A DNA stretch of 64,000 bases from Erpobdella octoculata (GCA_963978895.1 OZ022238.1:46563210-46627209), one strand, 5' to 3'. Counted from the first letter of the stretch, positions 12,756-24,774 are shown. Program-made: numbers and translations. The notes: generated by a model from the sequence alone, not told the origin.

Positions 12756-13080
12756 CAGTGGCGCACGAATGCCCCCCCCCGAAAACTTGCCAAAGTTGAT
12801 TTTGAAGTGAAGCGCATGCCCTTGTATTGTTTGTTTTTTCAATTCTTTCCTCTATGTATATTCTCTATTATTTCTCGAATATTTTGTGCGCTCTGCACAT
12901 CTCCATTGTTACGTAATTTCTTTTGTGTCTATGCGCCACACTTTCTTATTGGCTGACACCGTTCAGGGTAGTTATTGAGTAGTTATGTAAATGTAAAGTA
13001 GCGCTAGAAAGCCCACAATCAATGCAAAAATCCCAAACATTCACTCTAGGAAAGATGAATGCACTATCACAAGACTTTGA

Positions 13081-13362
13081 TTGTGTAAAGCAAGCTTAAA
13101 CCATGAAATTCACAAACTTAAGTTAACCGACAGCACTCTGCGAAAATTGCCTTCACAAACCAAGGAAACCATTGGCCACTTCCTCATAGACTGTGAAGGT
13201 CGTAAAGAACTCCACTCTCACTTAAACCAAATTGCAACCAAAAAAGGCGAAACACTAACCATCCAAAACATTCTCAACCACTCCGCATACACCAAAACAG
13301 TATACAGATGGATCGTCCAAAAAGAAAGAAAACTATTGCCTCTCTGGAGCCAGGAAGAATAA
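13081..13362 (+). pseudogene. LINE reverse transcriptase C-terminal tail
   Basis: About 90 residues containing LPSQTKETIGHFLIDCEGR, resembling the Cys/His segment (CxxC...HxxxxC) that follows reverse transcriptase in LINE ORF2 proteins; the first cysteine pair is missing. There is no upstream RT. It is truncated at its 5' end, as is usual for target-primed insertions, and sits in the hAT remnant. The family is uncertain. Confidence 0.45.
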
Positions 13363-13539
13363 CACAAAACAACAAAGACTGGACTTTATGAACATAATGT
13401 ACTACCTGATAACTTTTAGTTTTATAATATTAACTAAGTTGCATGTTTAACCAATTATTGAACCTTAATTATTTGTTGCACATTTATATACTTGTCTTGT
13501 CTAAATCATCTATTTTTGATGTCACATTCACATACCGCA

Positions 13540-13762
13540 GTTGATGTTCTGCAACATTGTGAGAAAGTGAGGATTCCATCCACTCGCAGATAAATACGCT
13601 GCTGAAACTCTTCACCACTTACCCCTTTCTTCCGCGACAGCCGAGAGATCCTTCTCAACTTTGCGCAGACTCAAATCTTATCTACACCATGAATCGCGAC
13701 CTTCACATTTCATTAATGAAGAAGCCGTCATCGACATTTTTCGCAGAAAATACGTTGGCTGA
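13540..13762 (+). pseudogene. hAT transposase C-terminal dimerisation domain
   Basis: Encodes ADKYAAETLHHLPLSSATAE, then RSFSTLRRLKSYL, and ends with IDIFRRKYVG and a stop. This is the hATC dimerisation domain of Ac/ZMYM-like transposases. The upstream catalytic part is absent and a short deletion is evident compared with the copy at 54484-54757. Confidence 0.75.
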
Positions 13763-13936
13763 ATTTGATATTGTAAATTACTGTTTCAATTTAAATGTTT
13801 TATGGTTTGTTATTACTAATTATTACTGAAATTGTCGTTAAGCTTTGACTTTTTTGGGTTGTAAAGTTTTCAGAAAACTCCTTACTAATCAGTTTTTCTT
13901 CACTGCCCCCCCGAAAAATTTCTGGCTGCGCCAGTG

Positions 13937-14538
13937 ATGTTCTCAAAATATTTCTTTAATTTTAGTGTACAATTTTTTATTTTGGCTTTTGTGCTGTGGC
14001 GTAGCAAGGGGGGCAGGGTAAGAGTGCATCTGCCCCTGGGTGCCAGGCTTTTGGGGTGTCAAAAAGCAAAAATGACAATTTTACCATATTTCAGTCATTT
14101 GTGAGTGGTCCAGCGGCTAGTCCACGCTGATCTCTATATATAACTGGATAGCGCTTAGCCCTGATTGCCATTTTGGAACTCCTAGGCCCCGCCTATATAC
14201 CTGATGCTATAATGAAGCTTTTGCAAATTGTGTTTATCTGTATTTTCTGAAAATGCGTTTATGCAAACCTTTGAAAAACGCTCGGCTTGTAAAAATCAGA
14301 TCAAAACGAAAACAGAAAACACGCTTAAAATTACAAATATAACCAGTTGGGCTTTATATATTAGATCAATATTAATACAATTTTTAGAACTTCAACCATA
14401 CTAAACTGGCCTTTTTTCAAATAGATTTTCTAAAAGTAGATGATTTAAAAATAGCAAAATCTGTTTATTTTATTGTTGTTTTAATATAGATAAAACTTAT
14501 AAAAAATAATTACTGCTAATACAGAAAAATAAATTTAT
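13937..14538. other. Repeat-rich spacer downstream of gene A
   Basis: Contains TGGCGTAGCAAGGGGGG near 13996, typical of the end of a cut-and-paste element, but no partner end was found. The rest is AT-rich with no supported gene. Confidence 0.35.
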
Positions 14539-17500
14539 TTATAATAATAAATTTCTTCTAGCAGCAACAGCGGCTCCAATAGCAAGTATTTCTTCTGGAT
14601 CATATTTTTGGTTTGGTGCTTTTCCAAATATTTCTTCAACTATTTCCTTGACCTTGAAAAAATAGAGCTTGGTTAAGAAAAACATTTTCGTATATTCCGG
14701 TTATATCACACAAATGCTAATAACAAAATTCCACTTCATTTGTCAGTCTGATATTACAACACATAACTCGATTTCATTGTATCGTTAAAACAGCTTGACT
14801 CACCTTTGGCATTTTTGTTATTCCACCAACTAACACAACTTCATCAATATCCTTTTTGGTAATTTTAGCTAATTCAGTGGCTTTTTTTATACTCTCTTCG
14901 CACAAAGGAATTGTCCTCTTAAGCAAATCATCAACGAGGTTTTCAAATTCTTTTCTTGTCAGCTCCATTTCTAGATTTGACTTGTTAACACAATTCCATA
15001 GTTTTGTTTTTATTTTAGTATCTTTGGATAGCTGTACTTTTTTTTCCTCAAAATCAATACACTCCTCACAATCTAAGCCAGTCTGTAAATTTGAACGTTA
15101 ACAGTTTTAATTAGAAACATTCAATACTCAGTTACTTTAATTGATATTAATAATACTAATTATTTTTTTTATTACAATAGATTAAAGTAAATATACAAAA
15201 TAACTTGTTTTTATAAGACTTTAATTAATATCAAGACTCTAACCCAAAAACATAAAATTATTTTCCGCACTATAAGTATCCCGTCAAAAATGACGATTTT
15301 TTTGTTTTTATCAAACTGTCAGATATTAAATAAAGAACGTTTTTTTCTCTACCATTATTAAATGCCTTTGATCAAACATGATTCAAGCAAATTAAAATCA
15401 TCAAATTTCATGCCATGCATTTGTAAGACAGCTTTAATATCTAAAGCGGTGTTTTCTTCTGAACAATAAATCAGGCATTATGTTTAATGCAATCGGATAA
15501 CCTCTTGCATAATAAATTTAAGAAAAACTGTTTGGATCTTTAGGACTGACAGTGTACAATTGCATAATAACTTTTATTACATGCAATCCCATAACCTCTT
15601 GCACAATAAGCTTAAGGAAAACGTTTTGGATCTTAGGATTGATACTGTACAATCGCGTAATAACTTTTATTACACGCCTGCGCGCACTAATTTGATCGAC
15701 TACTGACCAGCGCGGCCGCCGAGGTAAACGAAATTGCTAACATACATAAATATGTTTGTAGATTAGCAATAAACCAACCTGTTCTCTGAATTTTTGCTTG
15801 AAAAAGTTTTTGATGCGATCGTCGAAAAGTTTTCCATTGAGTAACAAGTCACCAGTTGAATAAACTTCCATATGCCCATTTTTGGATTTAATTATGGACG
15901 CCTCAAATTTTCCACCACCAAAATCGTAAATAGCAGTGCTAAAAAATGAAACAACCATTTTCTTGTATCGAACATTTGTAAAGAATTAAAACTTGTAAAT
16001 AAAAGACCACAGCTTGTAACTAACACTTTATCACTAGAAGTAGTTTCATTAGAATCAAGAGCAAGTGCAGCAGCAATTGGTTCTCTGATCACATCAATTT
16101 GTTCAAATCCAGCAAATTTGCCAGCTTTTTTGAGTTGCTACTTATTTCAATAACAATTTTATTTGAATTGTTAACATCTTTTATAACAAAACAATTTTTA
16201 GTAAAGGTTACCTTATAATCAGAACTATAACTTGGAACAGTGACGACAGCATAATTAACTTTATCTTTAAGATCCTCTTCTGTTGACGAATAAAATTGAA
16301 TTAATTTTTTATATTCAATTTCTAAGTAAATCATTTAATAAAAAAACTAACCAGCCGATAATTTTATATTTTTCAAAAGAACTGCTGCAATCTCATACGG
16401 TTGATAAATTCCAATGTTTCCAATCTGTACTATAGGTATATCATTTTCTCCTTCTACGATGTTGAAACCAGTAGCTTTCCTTTTTATTCAAAAAATAATT
16501 TCAATAAATGTTAAATATTATAACTACTTTAACTGTCTTTTGTAGCTTTATAATAAAATTAGCAGTGGCCGTCGCGGCTACAAACTACACTCGCATGAAA
16601 TTAGAGAATTTGAACCGTGCATACATAGTAGAGTACTGCACGGGCAGATTTTTTACAGCCCGGTCCGTTTCATTAGTAAAGTTTAGCCTGGCCCGTCTAA
16701 TTTTGGCCCTCTCCGTTTTTAGTGGCTTCAAATTTTTATATAGTAAGCGAAAATTCTTGGCTCGTCTCACCTTGACTTCAGGTTTGGCCCGTCTGAAGAT
16801 CATGAAATCACGGCCTAGCCCGGCATGAGCCGGTGAGCCGGTTTAGTACTGCGCAACATAACTATACTTTGAGATAAGCTGATAATGTTCTTTGTTAATT
16901 TTTTTATAATAGTTTATAGTCATTTACACTAGGTGTTTTAAGACTGTAAGAACTGTATGTTGGAAGCACCTAAGTACTTCATGTCGTGGATCATAATTTG
17001 ATCCTTTCAACGTTTCCCTCCTCTTTTCTGTAAGCTTGGGACTTGGTTGCTTTCTGGACTTCTATGAAATTAATGGACCAGTACTTGACAACATAAAACC
17101 ATATCCAGAAATACTACGACGGTCTTTAAAATTTTCCCAATCAACATCACAATATCCCATCAAATTAATATCACCATCAGACATTTTGAAAATTAGACCA
17201 TAGTTCTTTGTTCCTATTAAATATCTCAGGACTTGCTTAGCCATCGTCATATGAATATTCATTGATTTGGAAATGAACTGTGATAGATAGGAAACCACAA
17301 AACATAAATCAGGTCTTGTAGCAGACATTGCATAGATCAAACTTCCAACTACAGTTCTATACAGGTGCTCATTTTCAAATTCAACAGTATCTTCATCTTT
17401 CATCTAGGTTTGCAGTCACTCATGTTGAATTTCGACAGCATCTTTTCAACATATTTCGAGATTCATTTTGATCATTTCACCTCTAGAAGAGCACTCAAAC

Positions 17501-19427
17501 TGCCTTCCAAAAAACCATGATAATTGTCCCAGATCCTTCATTTTAAATTTTGAAGTCAAAGATTTGAACACGGATTCATCACTCGCAGCAATGATAATGT
17601 CATCAACCCAAAAGAGAATGATAACTTTAGAATTTGTATTAAGACGAGTGTAGACACAATGATCAGCTGTTGACTGTTTAAAACTTTTGGAAATCAGAAA
17701 ATCATGCAACATATTATTCCAATTTCTGCCACTCTGTTTTAGACCATACAGAGACTTTTTCAGTCTCAGAACAAGATTATTGACATTTTTGCCATTTAAA
17801 GTAAAACCTTCTGGTTGTTCAATGTACAATTCACAATCAATTGGGGCATTTAGATAGGCTGTTTTAACATCCATCTGGTGAACAATCATATTATGTTGTA
17901 TTGCTAACTGCATCATCATTCGTATAGATGTAACTCGAACAGTTGGTGAAAAGGCTTCTGTGTAGTCGCTGTCTTTTACTTGCGAATAACCTTTGGCAAC
18001 ATACTGCTCACCACCGTCTGGTCCAAACTTGACAGCATAGACCCAACGACCTTTAATTACTTTATGACCCTCAGGTAGTAGGCCTGGCTCAAAAGTATCA
18101 TTGTTTGTTAGCTAATTCATTTCTTCAGACATGGCCTGTCTCCAGTATCTAAATTATGAAGAAGATATGGCCTCATTGTACGTATTAGGCACATCGGACA
18201 TTTTATAGCAGTAATGAATATTAGTATTAATTGAGTCATCGTCGAGAACAGTTTATGTTTCGTTTAGGATACTTGCGAACAAATGGATCTAAATTTGAAT
18301 TATTTCGGGTTTCTGTTTGTGCACTTTCATATGAGCGGAGCGAGCGGGAACTAGATATTTACGCAATTGTTACGCAATTGTAAACAGTGCTTCGAAAACT
18401 TATGCAATGATCATGTATAGGCACTGAACCGGAGGATCGGAGAAGGAGTCCAAACCTTCTTAACTTTTCCCCCTTCTCAACTTTCCAGGCCAAAAGTTCC
18501 TATGTACGACCTTCGAAAATAATTGCGTAAAAAATTCAAATTTTGTTTACGTAACAACGTTTGAAGGCTTCAAGCAATTTTTAGCAAATCTATTTTACGT
18601 TTTATGGCCTAAAATAAGTTATGAAAGAGTGGAAAAGAAAAAATGAGCGCGAGCGGGAACGGAAACGGGAAAGTAAGCGAGAACGGAAACGGGAAAGCAA
18701 GGGGGACGGAAACGGGAGTAAGAGAGAAAAATGATAAAAAACCTCTGAAAACCCCGAGCAACGCCGGGTAACCCCGCCAGTATACAATAAAAAATGTTTG
18801 GCGCATACACAACATCAAAACCTCTCTAAAACAATCATTTTTTTAACAATAATGCGCCCAACGTTTTTCAACATTAGAAAATGTTATAAAATATGTCACC
18901 ATAATATGACCAAGTTATACAGAAATTCTGCCAGGCTCATAGAAATATTATTTTATACTTTTTAGGGCGGAAGAAAAACGTTGTTTTTAAAAAAAAAGTA
19001 CTTTTTTATGTAAAAATTATATAATTATAAATATTAAATTGATATATTGATTAAAATTAGCTAACCTGATTTTCTGGAAGTCAATATCGCTAAATTTACA
19101 AAACAATAATTTTTTTACATCGTTTACATATCCATCCTGCGTTCTTCTATCTCCCATAATTTCTTCTATGTGTTCATAGATATAGAAGGCAACGTCTGAA
19201 AGAGTTTTCTTTTCCCCTCTATAAAACATCTCTGTATAGATTCTCAAGATTTTAGTACCGGTGTTGTCACTACTAGCTGCACAAGTTTTTGTTGTCCCAA
19301 GATCAATCCCAACAGCAGAGCTAAAATAACAAATGAGCTCGTCATCTTATATCTGTATTCAATCTCATAAAACAAAAACATACCTTGGTGGTTTACAATT
19401 GGAGTAGATATAACTCACCGGTTCTTC
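14539..19427 (-). CDS. Hsp70-like protein, nucleotide-binding domain only (gene A)
   Basis: Eight exons on the minus strand stay open and in frame: 19427-19384, 19320-19066, 16479-16352, 16321-16212, 16137-16025, 15938-15779, 15082-14804 and 14652-14539, coding for 400 visible residues plus stop. Hsp70 landmarks appear in order: VGIDLGTTKT (phosphate 1), NYAVVTVPSY, IREPIAAALAL (connect 1), YDFGGGKFEASI (phosphate 2, with Lys for Thr), TRKEFENLVDDL and VVLVGGITKMPK (adenosine loop), then EEILAIGAAVAA. The protein stops there, so the peptide-binding and lid domains of a normal 640-residue Hsp70 are absent, as in Stch/HSPA13-type proteins. The initiator exon upstream of 19427 was not found. Intron 2 (16480-19065) is filled with transposon debris. 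It is likely an ATPase/chaperone-like protein whose function is unknown. Confidence 0.82.
16560..16850 (-). mobile_element. Helitron 3'-end fragment in gene A intron 2
   Basis: In reverse orientation this ends GCCGCGACGGCCACTGCTAA before a T, matching the 3' terminus of the elements ending at 27542 and 49559. It also shares with them the CCGGGCC-type interior. The 5' part is missing. Confidence 0.6.
16905..17050 (+). repeat. Dispersed repeat shared with 25235-25390
   Basis: Both copies contain ATAATAGTTTATAGTC, then GAAGCAC and GTCGTGGATCATAATTTG. They may be the 3' end of a non-LTR element, since no coding part is attached. Confidence 0.6.
17060..18240 (-). pseudogene. Ty1/copia retrotransposon pol fragment
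   Basis: Minus-strand frames cover the copia reverse transcriptase and the start of RNase H: GRWVYAVKFGPDG, VHQMDVKTAYLNA, LKKSLYGLKQSGRNW, the catalytic WVDDIIIA, then GSLIYAMSATRPDL and MGYCDVDWENFKDRRS. At least three breaks are seen: a stop near 18113, a stop near 18165 and a frameshift near 17410-17446. There are no LTRs, gag or integrase. It sits in intron 2 of gene A. Confidence 0.88.
18325..18780 (+). mobile_element. Helitron-like fragment with 18-bp minisatellite
   Basis: Ends with a GC-rich small hairpin (CGAGCAACGCCGGG) followed by TAACCCCGCCAG and T, a degenerate CTAG 3' end like those at 24774 and 49135. The minisatellite occupies about 18640-18715. Its interior is shared with 35230-35530 in reverse. 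The 5' end is not present. Confidence 0.55.
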
Positions 19428-19889
19428 CTGAAAACGATTTATAATATATCTTTAAACAATTAACTCATAAAAATTGATTTTAATATAAAAAATTAACATT
19501 TTAAACTTTTGAAAAGTTTATGAGAAAAGACTTCACAATTTGAGTCTTTACCGTTTACAATCAGCAAAAAATTAACTTAGAGGTTTTGATTTACATTAAA
19601 AAATTTTTTTTCATTTATGTAGTTTTTAGATTTATAGACAAATCTTCATGAAAATATTTGCATTAAATTGGTATCGTTCTATCTCAAATATATAAAGGAT
19701 TTTTAATAAACGAAGTTTTTTATGGTTTACTTGCTTCTAAATCCTATATATTAACGTCACTGTGTTTGCTTGTTTCCTTCAATAAATGATGTAAAAGACT
19801 ATAAACGATAATAAAAAAAATTTCCTTCAATCAATCGATCCATTAAATTTCTATAGCGCTATTTCCTTGGCGTTCAATAACGCTGGGAC

Positions 19890-20400
19890 ATAAACTTATT
19901 AAACAGACAAGTTTTAAGTCCCAGACTGAAAACAATGAGAAGTAGATTTAGTAAGAGAAGTAGGAAGAGAGTTCTAGAGAAATGGACCAGAGTAGGAAAA
20001 CGAGCATTTAGCAAAAGAATGCTTATCAGAAAAGATACAAAAATGACTAAGAGAGGAAGATCGAAGACCAGACTTAGGAGGTATTTAATTAAGTTAGTTA
20101 GGTAGAGTGAAGAAGAGCAATTTCTAATTTTTACCATTAGTAAGCAGATTTAAAAAATCACCCTATATTTAGGAGGAAGCCAGTGAAGAACAAGAGATGA
20201 AGAGATATGAGAAAAAAGCGGTGCGAGAAACTAAGCGTCATCACAATTGAAGGCTTTAGAAAAAAGATGAAGGGTAAAGTCAGGTAGATCATAGTAGAAA
20301 AAATTTCAATAGTCAATTCGAGACAGAATGAGAAAAGAGACAAGAAGTTGTAGAAAAAGATAATCGAGCAGTGGAAAAAGTTGTTTAATGTTTAGCCATA
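19890..20400 (-). pseudogene. LINE ORF2 C-terminus (CR1/L2-like)
   Basis: In minus-strand frames it reads LHWLPPKYRVIFKICLL, then after a frameshift GLRSSS and SYSGPFL-stop-NSLP. This matches the LHWLPxxYRIxFK...WNSLP tail of many CR1/L2-clade LINEs. One stop replaces the conserved Trp here; the duplicate at 60100-60600 keeps it. No RT remains. Confidence 0.7.
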
Positions 20401-21999
20401 CTTTGGGACCATTTAATTAAATATTACTTTCTTTAAATAAACTGTAACTGATGGTTTATTTTTTACAGAAAACTTATTTTTAAAAATTAATTTTTATATA
20501 ATTGTATTCTATCTCACTAAAATTATGTCTAATCGATCTGAAATTTAAAAAAAAAGTAGTCCTTGACGTCAAATAAATCCATCAAATTTCAATTTATTGA
20601 ATAATGAAAAAATGGGTTCTTCAAGCGTTAGAGTCCAAACATATGACAAAAGCAAAAAAGGTAAAATTAATATAAAGAATTTAACAAGTGAAACTTAAAC
20701 TTTACTTTAAAATATTTCATAATTTTGTAAAGTGTCGGCTTATAGTTGTTTGCAATTTTTACGATGATAAGTTAATTATTTTTATTCAATAATTCTTTTA
20801 AATTTTGCACTTTTTCATGTTTTAAAGGTTTAGTTGCGCGTGCTGACCTCTCTCTGTTCTTGATTATTTGTAACTAAATCTTGAGGAATTTCAATATCTT
20901 AAATTTCAAAAAATTTATGAATTGCCCCGCGGTTTCATGTCCCTTGTCTTTATTTGTGTGGACTTTTTTGCTCTATTTTTTGTTAGTTGTAGTTGCTTTT
21001 AGTAAAATCAGAGGCCATTTAAGCCCTTTAACCATTTAGAAGATAAAAATAAGATAAAAAGAAAACGCATGGTTCAAGCAAGCAAACATGGTTAAATTAA
21101 TATAACAGACTTAAAAAGGACGGGCTTATTGGACTAAATTTAATTAAATACTTATTTGTGATCTTTTCGTCGAACTATTTATTGTCTAGATCTATACATT
21201 TTTTTACTTTTGTGCTTACATAGGTTTTTAAAAGTTTGAAAATTTTTTAATAACTGAGAAAAACTGATTTTGCATTTTGTTCTGTTCTTACCTCTTGCCT
21301 TACATAAAGTGCATACATATGTCCCTTATTTGTAATGGTTATGTAAATTCGCAAATGTTTTTTTTTATTTTTTCTAAATTGGTTTTTTATCAGTGATATA
21401 CTACATTTTCTATTTTCCGCAGTTCCGCGTTCTTCCTTTAGTGACCAATTTAGTAACGTTTTGCTTTTTTATCAATATCCGTTGCTAGATTGTTGATACT
21501 GATTTATTTTTAAATTTATTTCATTCGCAAATCTTATTTTCAGCAATTTTCTCGATTTTTTTCCTTTCCTTGCAATAGTTTTTATTACGTTCAACAGACT
21601 TACCTTAGAAAGAATGAGTCAACCAAATTTTTATGACTAATTGAACCATTTTAAACTAATAGAAAAGCGCAAATTAAACCAGCTATAGCGAGAATAAAGG
21701 TCTTGTCATTCGATTTGACCGCTCACTCGATGGATCTATTTAACGGATTTTGTATTCAATAAAGAAGGTAAAAAACAACAAGTTACAAAACTAACATTTA
21801 GATCGTACTTTGTCGACCAGCTGATTGATCGACTCAAGGAACATGCCTGTTTCCTCAAAAGGTGAGACAGCTTAGTACTGCACAACATAACTAGACTAAA
21901 TGTTATGTGCAATGAGTAATAGGCCTTATAACTGCAAATGACCAACGATAAATCAGTTTGAATAACATAAATAACTAATACAATAAATCATATGAATAT
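20401..21999. other. AT-rich spacer, duplicated, no gene seen
   Basis: About 1.6 kb with no coding signal that survives inspection. It contains a copy of the short dispersed repeat at about 21075-21120 and is repeated at 60600-61990 with small differences. Confidence 0.45.
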
Positions 22000-22439
22000 T
22001 AGGGTTGTCGATATTTAAAAAATATCGGATTTCACGATTATCGATATTTAAAAAAATATCGATATAGCAGTCCGATTATCAAACAAAAAATATCGATATT
22101 TTGATTATCATATTATTTTAACGCTTTTAGTTATCATGTTAAATACGTGGTTCAGATGTCGTCCAATGTATACTTTTTTAACTTTACATTTTTCTGTATT
22201 TGGAACATTTTATTCACATGAGTAGCCTACTATTAGAAGCAGTGTTAGATCAACTCATAAACAGGCGTGTTTTTTTTTAATTACGTGTATTTATATTTTA
22301 CATAAATGTATTTGATAGGCTGATTGATTATCTAATTTTAATAAATCACTTTTGCTAAAGCTGAATTGACTTTTATTTCTAACATGAAAATCCAAAAAAA
22401 ATTATTATTGAAAAATACTGTAACAAAATTAAGTCAATA

Positions 22440-22520
22440 AGAGAGTAAACGAGAACGGGAGAGCAAGCGGGAACGAGAGAGCAAACGGGAACGGGAGAGA
22501 AAGCGGGGAAGGAAACGGGA
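22440..22520 (+). repeat. 18-bp GC-rich minisatellite patch
   Basis: A few units of the GAACGGGAGAGCAAGCGG type, the complement of the array found in the foldback arms. Repeated in the duplicate at 63820-63900. Confidence 0.85.
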
Positions 22521-22579
22521 GCAAGATAGAACAATAGAACAAGTAAAGATAAAAACCAAGTAAAGGAAAAAAACGAGTT

Positions 22580-22877
22580 TTTAACACAAACTTTAATTTT
22601 AAATACACTCGATTTAGAAATACGAAAAATGTTCAAATTAAGTTTTTTTTTTCATTTTCTTTTTTTTTAAATTTAATTATGTATTGTCATCCAATACAAA
22701 GCTATGCTGAAAGTTTCAGCTTTCTAGCTAGTCAAAAAGCTGGTTAAATTTTACTTGCAAGATTTGCATGCACAAACTTTAATTTTAAATACACTAGATT
22801 TAGAAATAGGAAAAATGTTCAAATTAAGTTTTTTTTTCATTTTCTTTTTTTTGCAAGATTTGCATACAGAGAGAGAG

Positions 22878-22938
<61 letters not shown>

Positions 22939-22960
22939 TTGTAACCTAAATAAAAGTTTG
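22580..22960 (+). repeat. Direct repeats and (CA)n of a SINE-like family
   Basis: A segment with ACAAACTTTAATTTTAAATA occurs at about 22580 and again near 22768. It is followed by GCAAGATTTGCAT and a pure (CA)n tract at 22879-22936. A related sequence lies reversed at 29310-29405 and another at 23195-23345, pointing to a dispersed element of about 150 bp with a microsatellite tail. Confidence 0.7.
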
Positions 22961-23194
22961 TAATAATTTTTTTTTAACAATGCTTTTATTTGACTCTTTT
23001 TCTGAGTCAACAAACTAAATTTTTTGAATCTAAAACAACTATTACGCTCACACCTATTAATTATTTTGGACCTCTGGCTACTTATTAATAAACTTCCGTA
23101 CTGTTTAATTATTTTGGACCTCTGGCGACTTATACATAAACAACTTATTACAGTCACTAGATTGCAGGAATTACTTTGATTTAATTAATTTTAA

Positions 23195-23345
23195 TTGATT
23201 TATGTATTGTCATTCAGAATAAAGCTTCCCTGAAAGTTTTAGAGCTCTAGGTGGTCGAAAAGTGAGTGAATTTTTGTTTCTAAGATTTGATCACTTTACA
23301 CAAACAAACAGAGAGAAAGTGAAGTTAAATAAAAACATTTAAAAA
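23195..23345 (+). repeat. SINE-like dispersed repeat copy
   Basis: Shares GTATTGTCAT, CTGAAAGTTT and a CAAACAAACAGAGAGAAAGT tail with the copies near 22680 and 28120-28230. It has no coding content and no recognisable tRNA promoter. Confidence 0.5.
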
Positions 23346-23718
23346 CTTTCAAAACCCCGGTGCATTTTAAACTCGATTGTTCTTCGGGAGATTTATTTTT
23401 TTAAATTGTCATAATTTTGTACATTAAACTTTTAATAAAAAAACAAAATAATTTATAAGGCAAAACAACGTTTGCTGCGTCAGTTACTATTTATATAAAT
23501 ATAAATTGCTCATTACATCCAGTTAAATTATGTTTATATATATAATTTTTCAATTTTAATAAAATTTTATTACTTAAAAATGTTTCGAAAATTTAAAAAA
23601 AAATCGATATTTAAAATATATATCGATAATCGATAAATATCGAAAACAAATATCGAGCAAAAATATCGGAAATATCGATATATCTAATATCGAAAAAATA
23701 TCGACAACCCTAATGAAT

Positions 23719-23720
<2 letters not shown>

Positions 23721-23749
<29 letters not shown>
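23721..23749. repeat. (ATTT)n microsatellite
   Basis: Seven ATTT units directly before a reversed Helitron-like 3' terminus. Confidence 0.95.
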
Positions 23750-24352
23750 CTAGCGGGGTTACCCGGCGTTGCCCGGGGTTTTTAGAGGTTTTTCTAATGT
23801 TTGTCTCTCTCGCTCCCGTTCCCTTCTCCACTTTCACGTTTTCGTAGCGTTCCCGGTCGCTTTTCCGCTCTCGGTCGTTTTCCAGCTCCCGGTCGCTTTC
23901 CCGCTCAGAAGTTTTGTTATCGATTTTCTCTCTTGCTCGCGTTTCCTTCCAAGCTTGCTCTCCCGATTCCAGTCGCTTTCCGCGTTCCCGGTCGCTTTAC
24001 CGTTCTCGGTCGCTTTCCCGTTCCCGGTCGATTTCCCGTTCCCGGTCGATTTCCCGTTTCCGGTCGCTTTCCCGTTCCCGGTCGCTTTACCGTTCTCGGT
24101 CGCTTTCCCGTTCCCGGTCGCTTTCCCGTTCCCGGTCGATTTCCCGTTCCCGGTCGCTTTCCCGTTCCCGGTTGCTTTCCCGTTCCCGGTCGCTTTCTTT
24201 TTCCCGCTCACGCTTGCTCTCCCGTTCCCGGTCATGCTTGCTCTCCCATTCCCGGTCACGGTTGCTCTCCCGTTCCCGTTCACGCTCATTTTCTCTTTTA
24301 CATTCTTTCATAACTTCTGTTAGCCTATAAAACGTAAAATAGATTTGCTAAG
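23750..24352 (-). mobile_element. Helitron-like element dominated by 18-bp minisatellite (reverse)
   Basis: On the minus strand it ends with the hairpin CCGGGCAACGCCGGG, then TAACCCCGCTAG before T, a Helitron-type 3' end. About 480 bp (23810-24290) are tandem 18-bp units like CCCGGTCGCTTTCCCGTT. Very long open frames rich in Arg-Ser or Pro-Gly-Arg in all frames come only from this array. Confidence 0.65.
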
Positions 24353-24774
24353 AGTATATATATATATGAATGTTTGTGGGTTAGTTTGTCTATTATAGAA
24401 ACGGGAAAGCGACCCGGAACGGACAGCGAGCGGGAACGGAAAAGCAAGCGTGAGCGGGAATGGGAGAGCAAACGTGAGCGGGAACGGGACAGCGACCGGG
24501 AACGGGAAAACGACCGGGAGCGGGACAGCGACCGGGAACGGGAAAACGACCGGGAGCGGGACAGCGACCGGGAACGGGAAAACGACCGGGAGCGGGAAAG
24601 CGACGGGAGCGGGAAAGCGACCGGGAGCGGGAAAGCGACCGGGAGCGGGAAAACGACCGAAAACGGGAAAGCGAACAGGAGTGGGAAAGCAGGTGGGAAA
24701 GGAAATGGGAGAGAAAGAGACAAACATTAGAAAAACCTCTAAAAAACCTGGGCAACGCCGGGTATCTCCGCTAG
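24353..24774 (+). mobile_element. Helitron-like element with minisatellite (forward)
   Basis: Starts after a TATATATATATG tract and carries the complementary minisatellite at 24400-24700. It ends GGGCAACGCCGGGTATCTCC then CTAG before T. It is head-to-head with the preceding element, so 23750-24774 forms a 1-kb imperfect palindrome. Confidence 0.65.

Larger units (their letters stand above)
12756..13936 (+). mobile_element. hAT-family remnant
   Basis: Begins CAGTGGCGCACGAATG followed by a C-run, and ends with TGGCTGCGCCAGTG preceded by CCCCCCCGAAAAATTTC. The two ends are approximate inverted repeats, related to those of the element at 54212-54914. A transposase C-terminus is encoded inside (13540-13762). 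No matching 8-bp duplication was found, so one end may be damaged. It also carries a LINE tail, probably a nested insertion. Confidence 0.65.
19880..22900 (+). repeat. Segmental duplication, copy 1
   Basis: This block recurs in the same orientation from about 60095 to the right edge of the window with high identity, including LINE debris, unannotated AT-rich sequence and the TIR element beginning at 22000 (63378 in copy 2). Copy 2 has extra sequence at 61990-62980. The gene A exons next to copy 1 are in the opposite orientation next to copy 2. Confidence 0.9.
22000..23712. mobile_element. TIR element with TAGGGTTGTCG ends (hAT-like)
   Basis: Begins TAGGGTTGTCGATATTT and ends in its inverse. 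The flanks are ATGAATAT (21992-21999) and ATGAATTT (23713-23720), an 8-bp duplication with one mismatch. Subterminal regions are arrays of ATCGATATTT-like units. The interior holds a minisatellite patch, a (CA)n tract and copies of a SINE-like repeat, but no transposase. The left end of a second copy begins at 63378. Confidence 0.78.

Noticed and set aside
13937..14200. Possible tRNA-derived SINE
   Set aside because: No A-box/B-box pair or cloverleaf could be drawn with confidence; only a transposon-like end motif is visible.
19874..20343. Leu-rich minus-strand frames that look like membrane proteins
   Set aside because: They are the wrong frame of a LINE ORF2 tail, which is recognisable by LHWLP and WNSLP motifs in shifted frames.
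22751..23157. Frames with Cys-Val or Thr-His runs
   Set aside because: Translation of the (CA)n tract at 22879-22936.
23810..24290. Regular 18-bp repeats considered as a CRISPR array
   Set aside because: There are no unique spacers, the genome is eukaryotic, and the units are contiguous.
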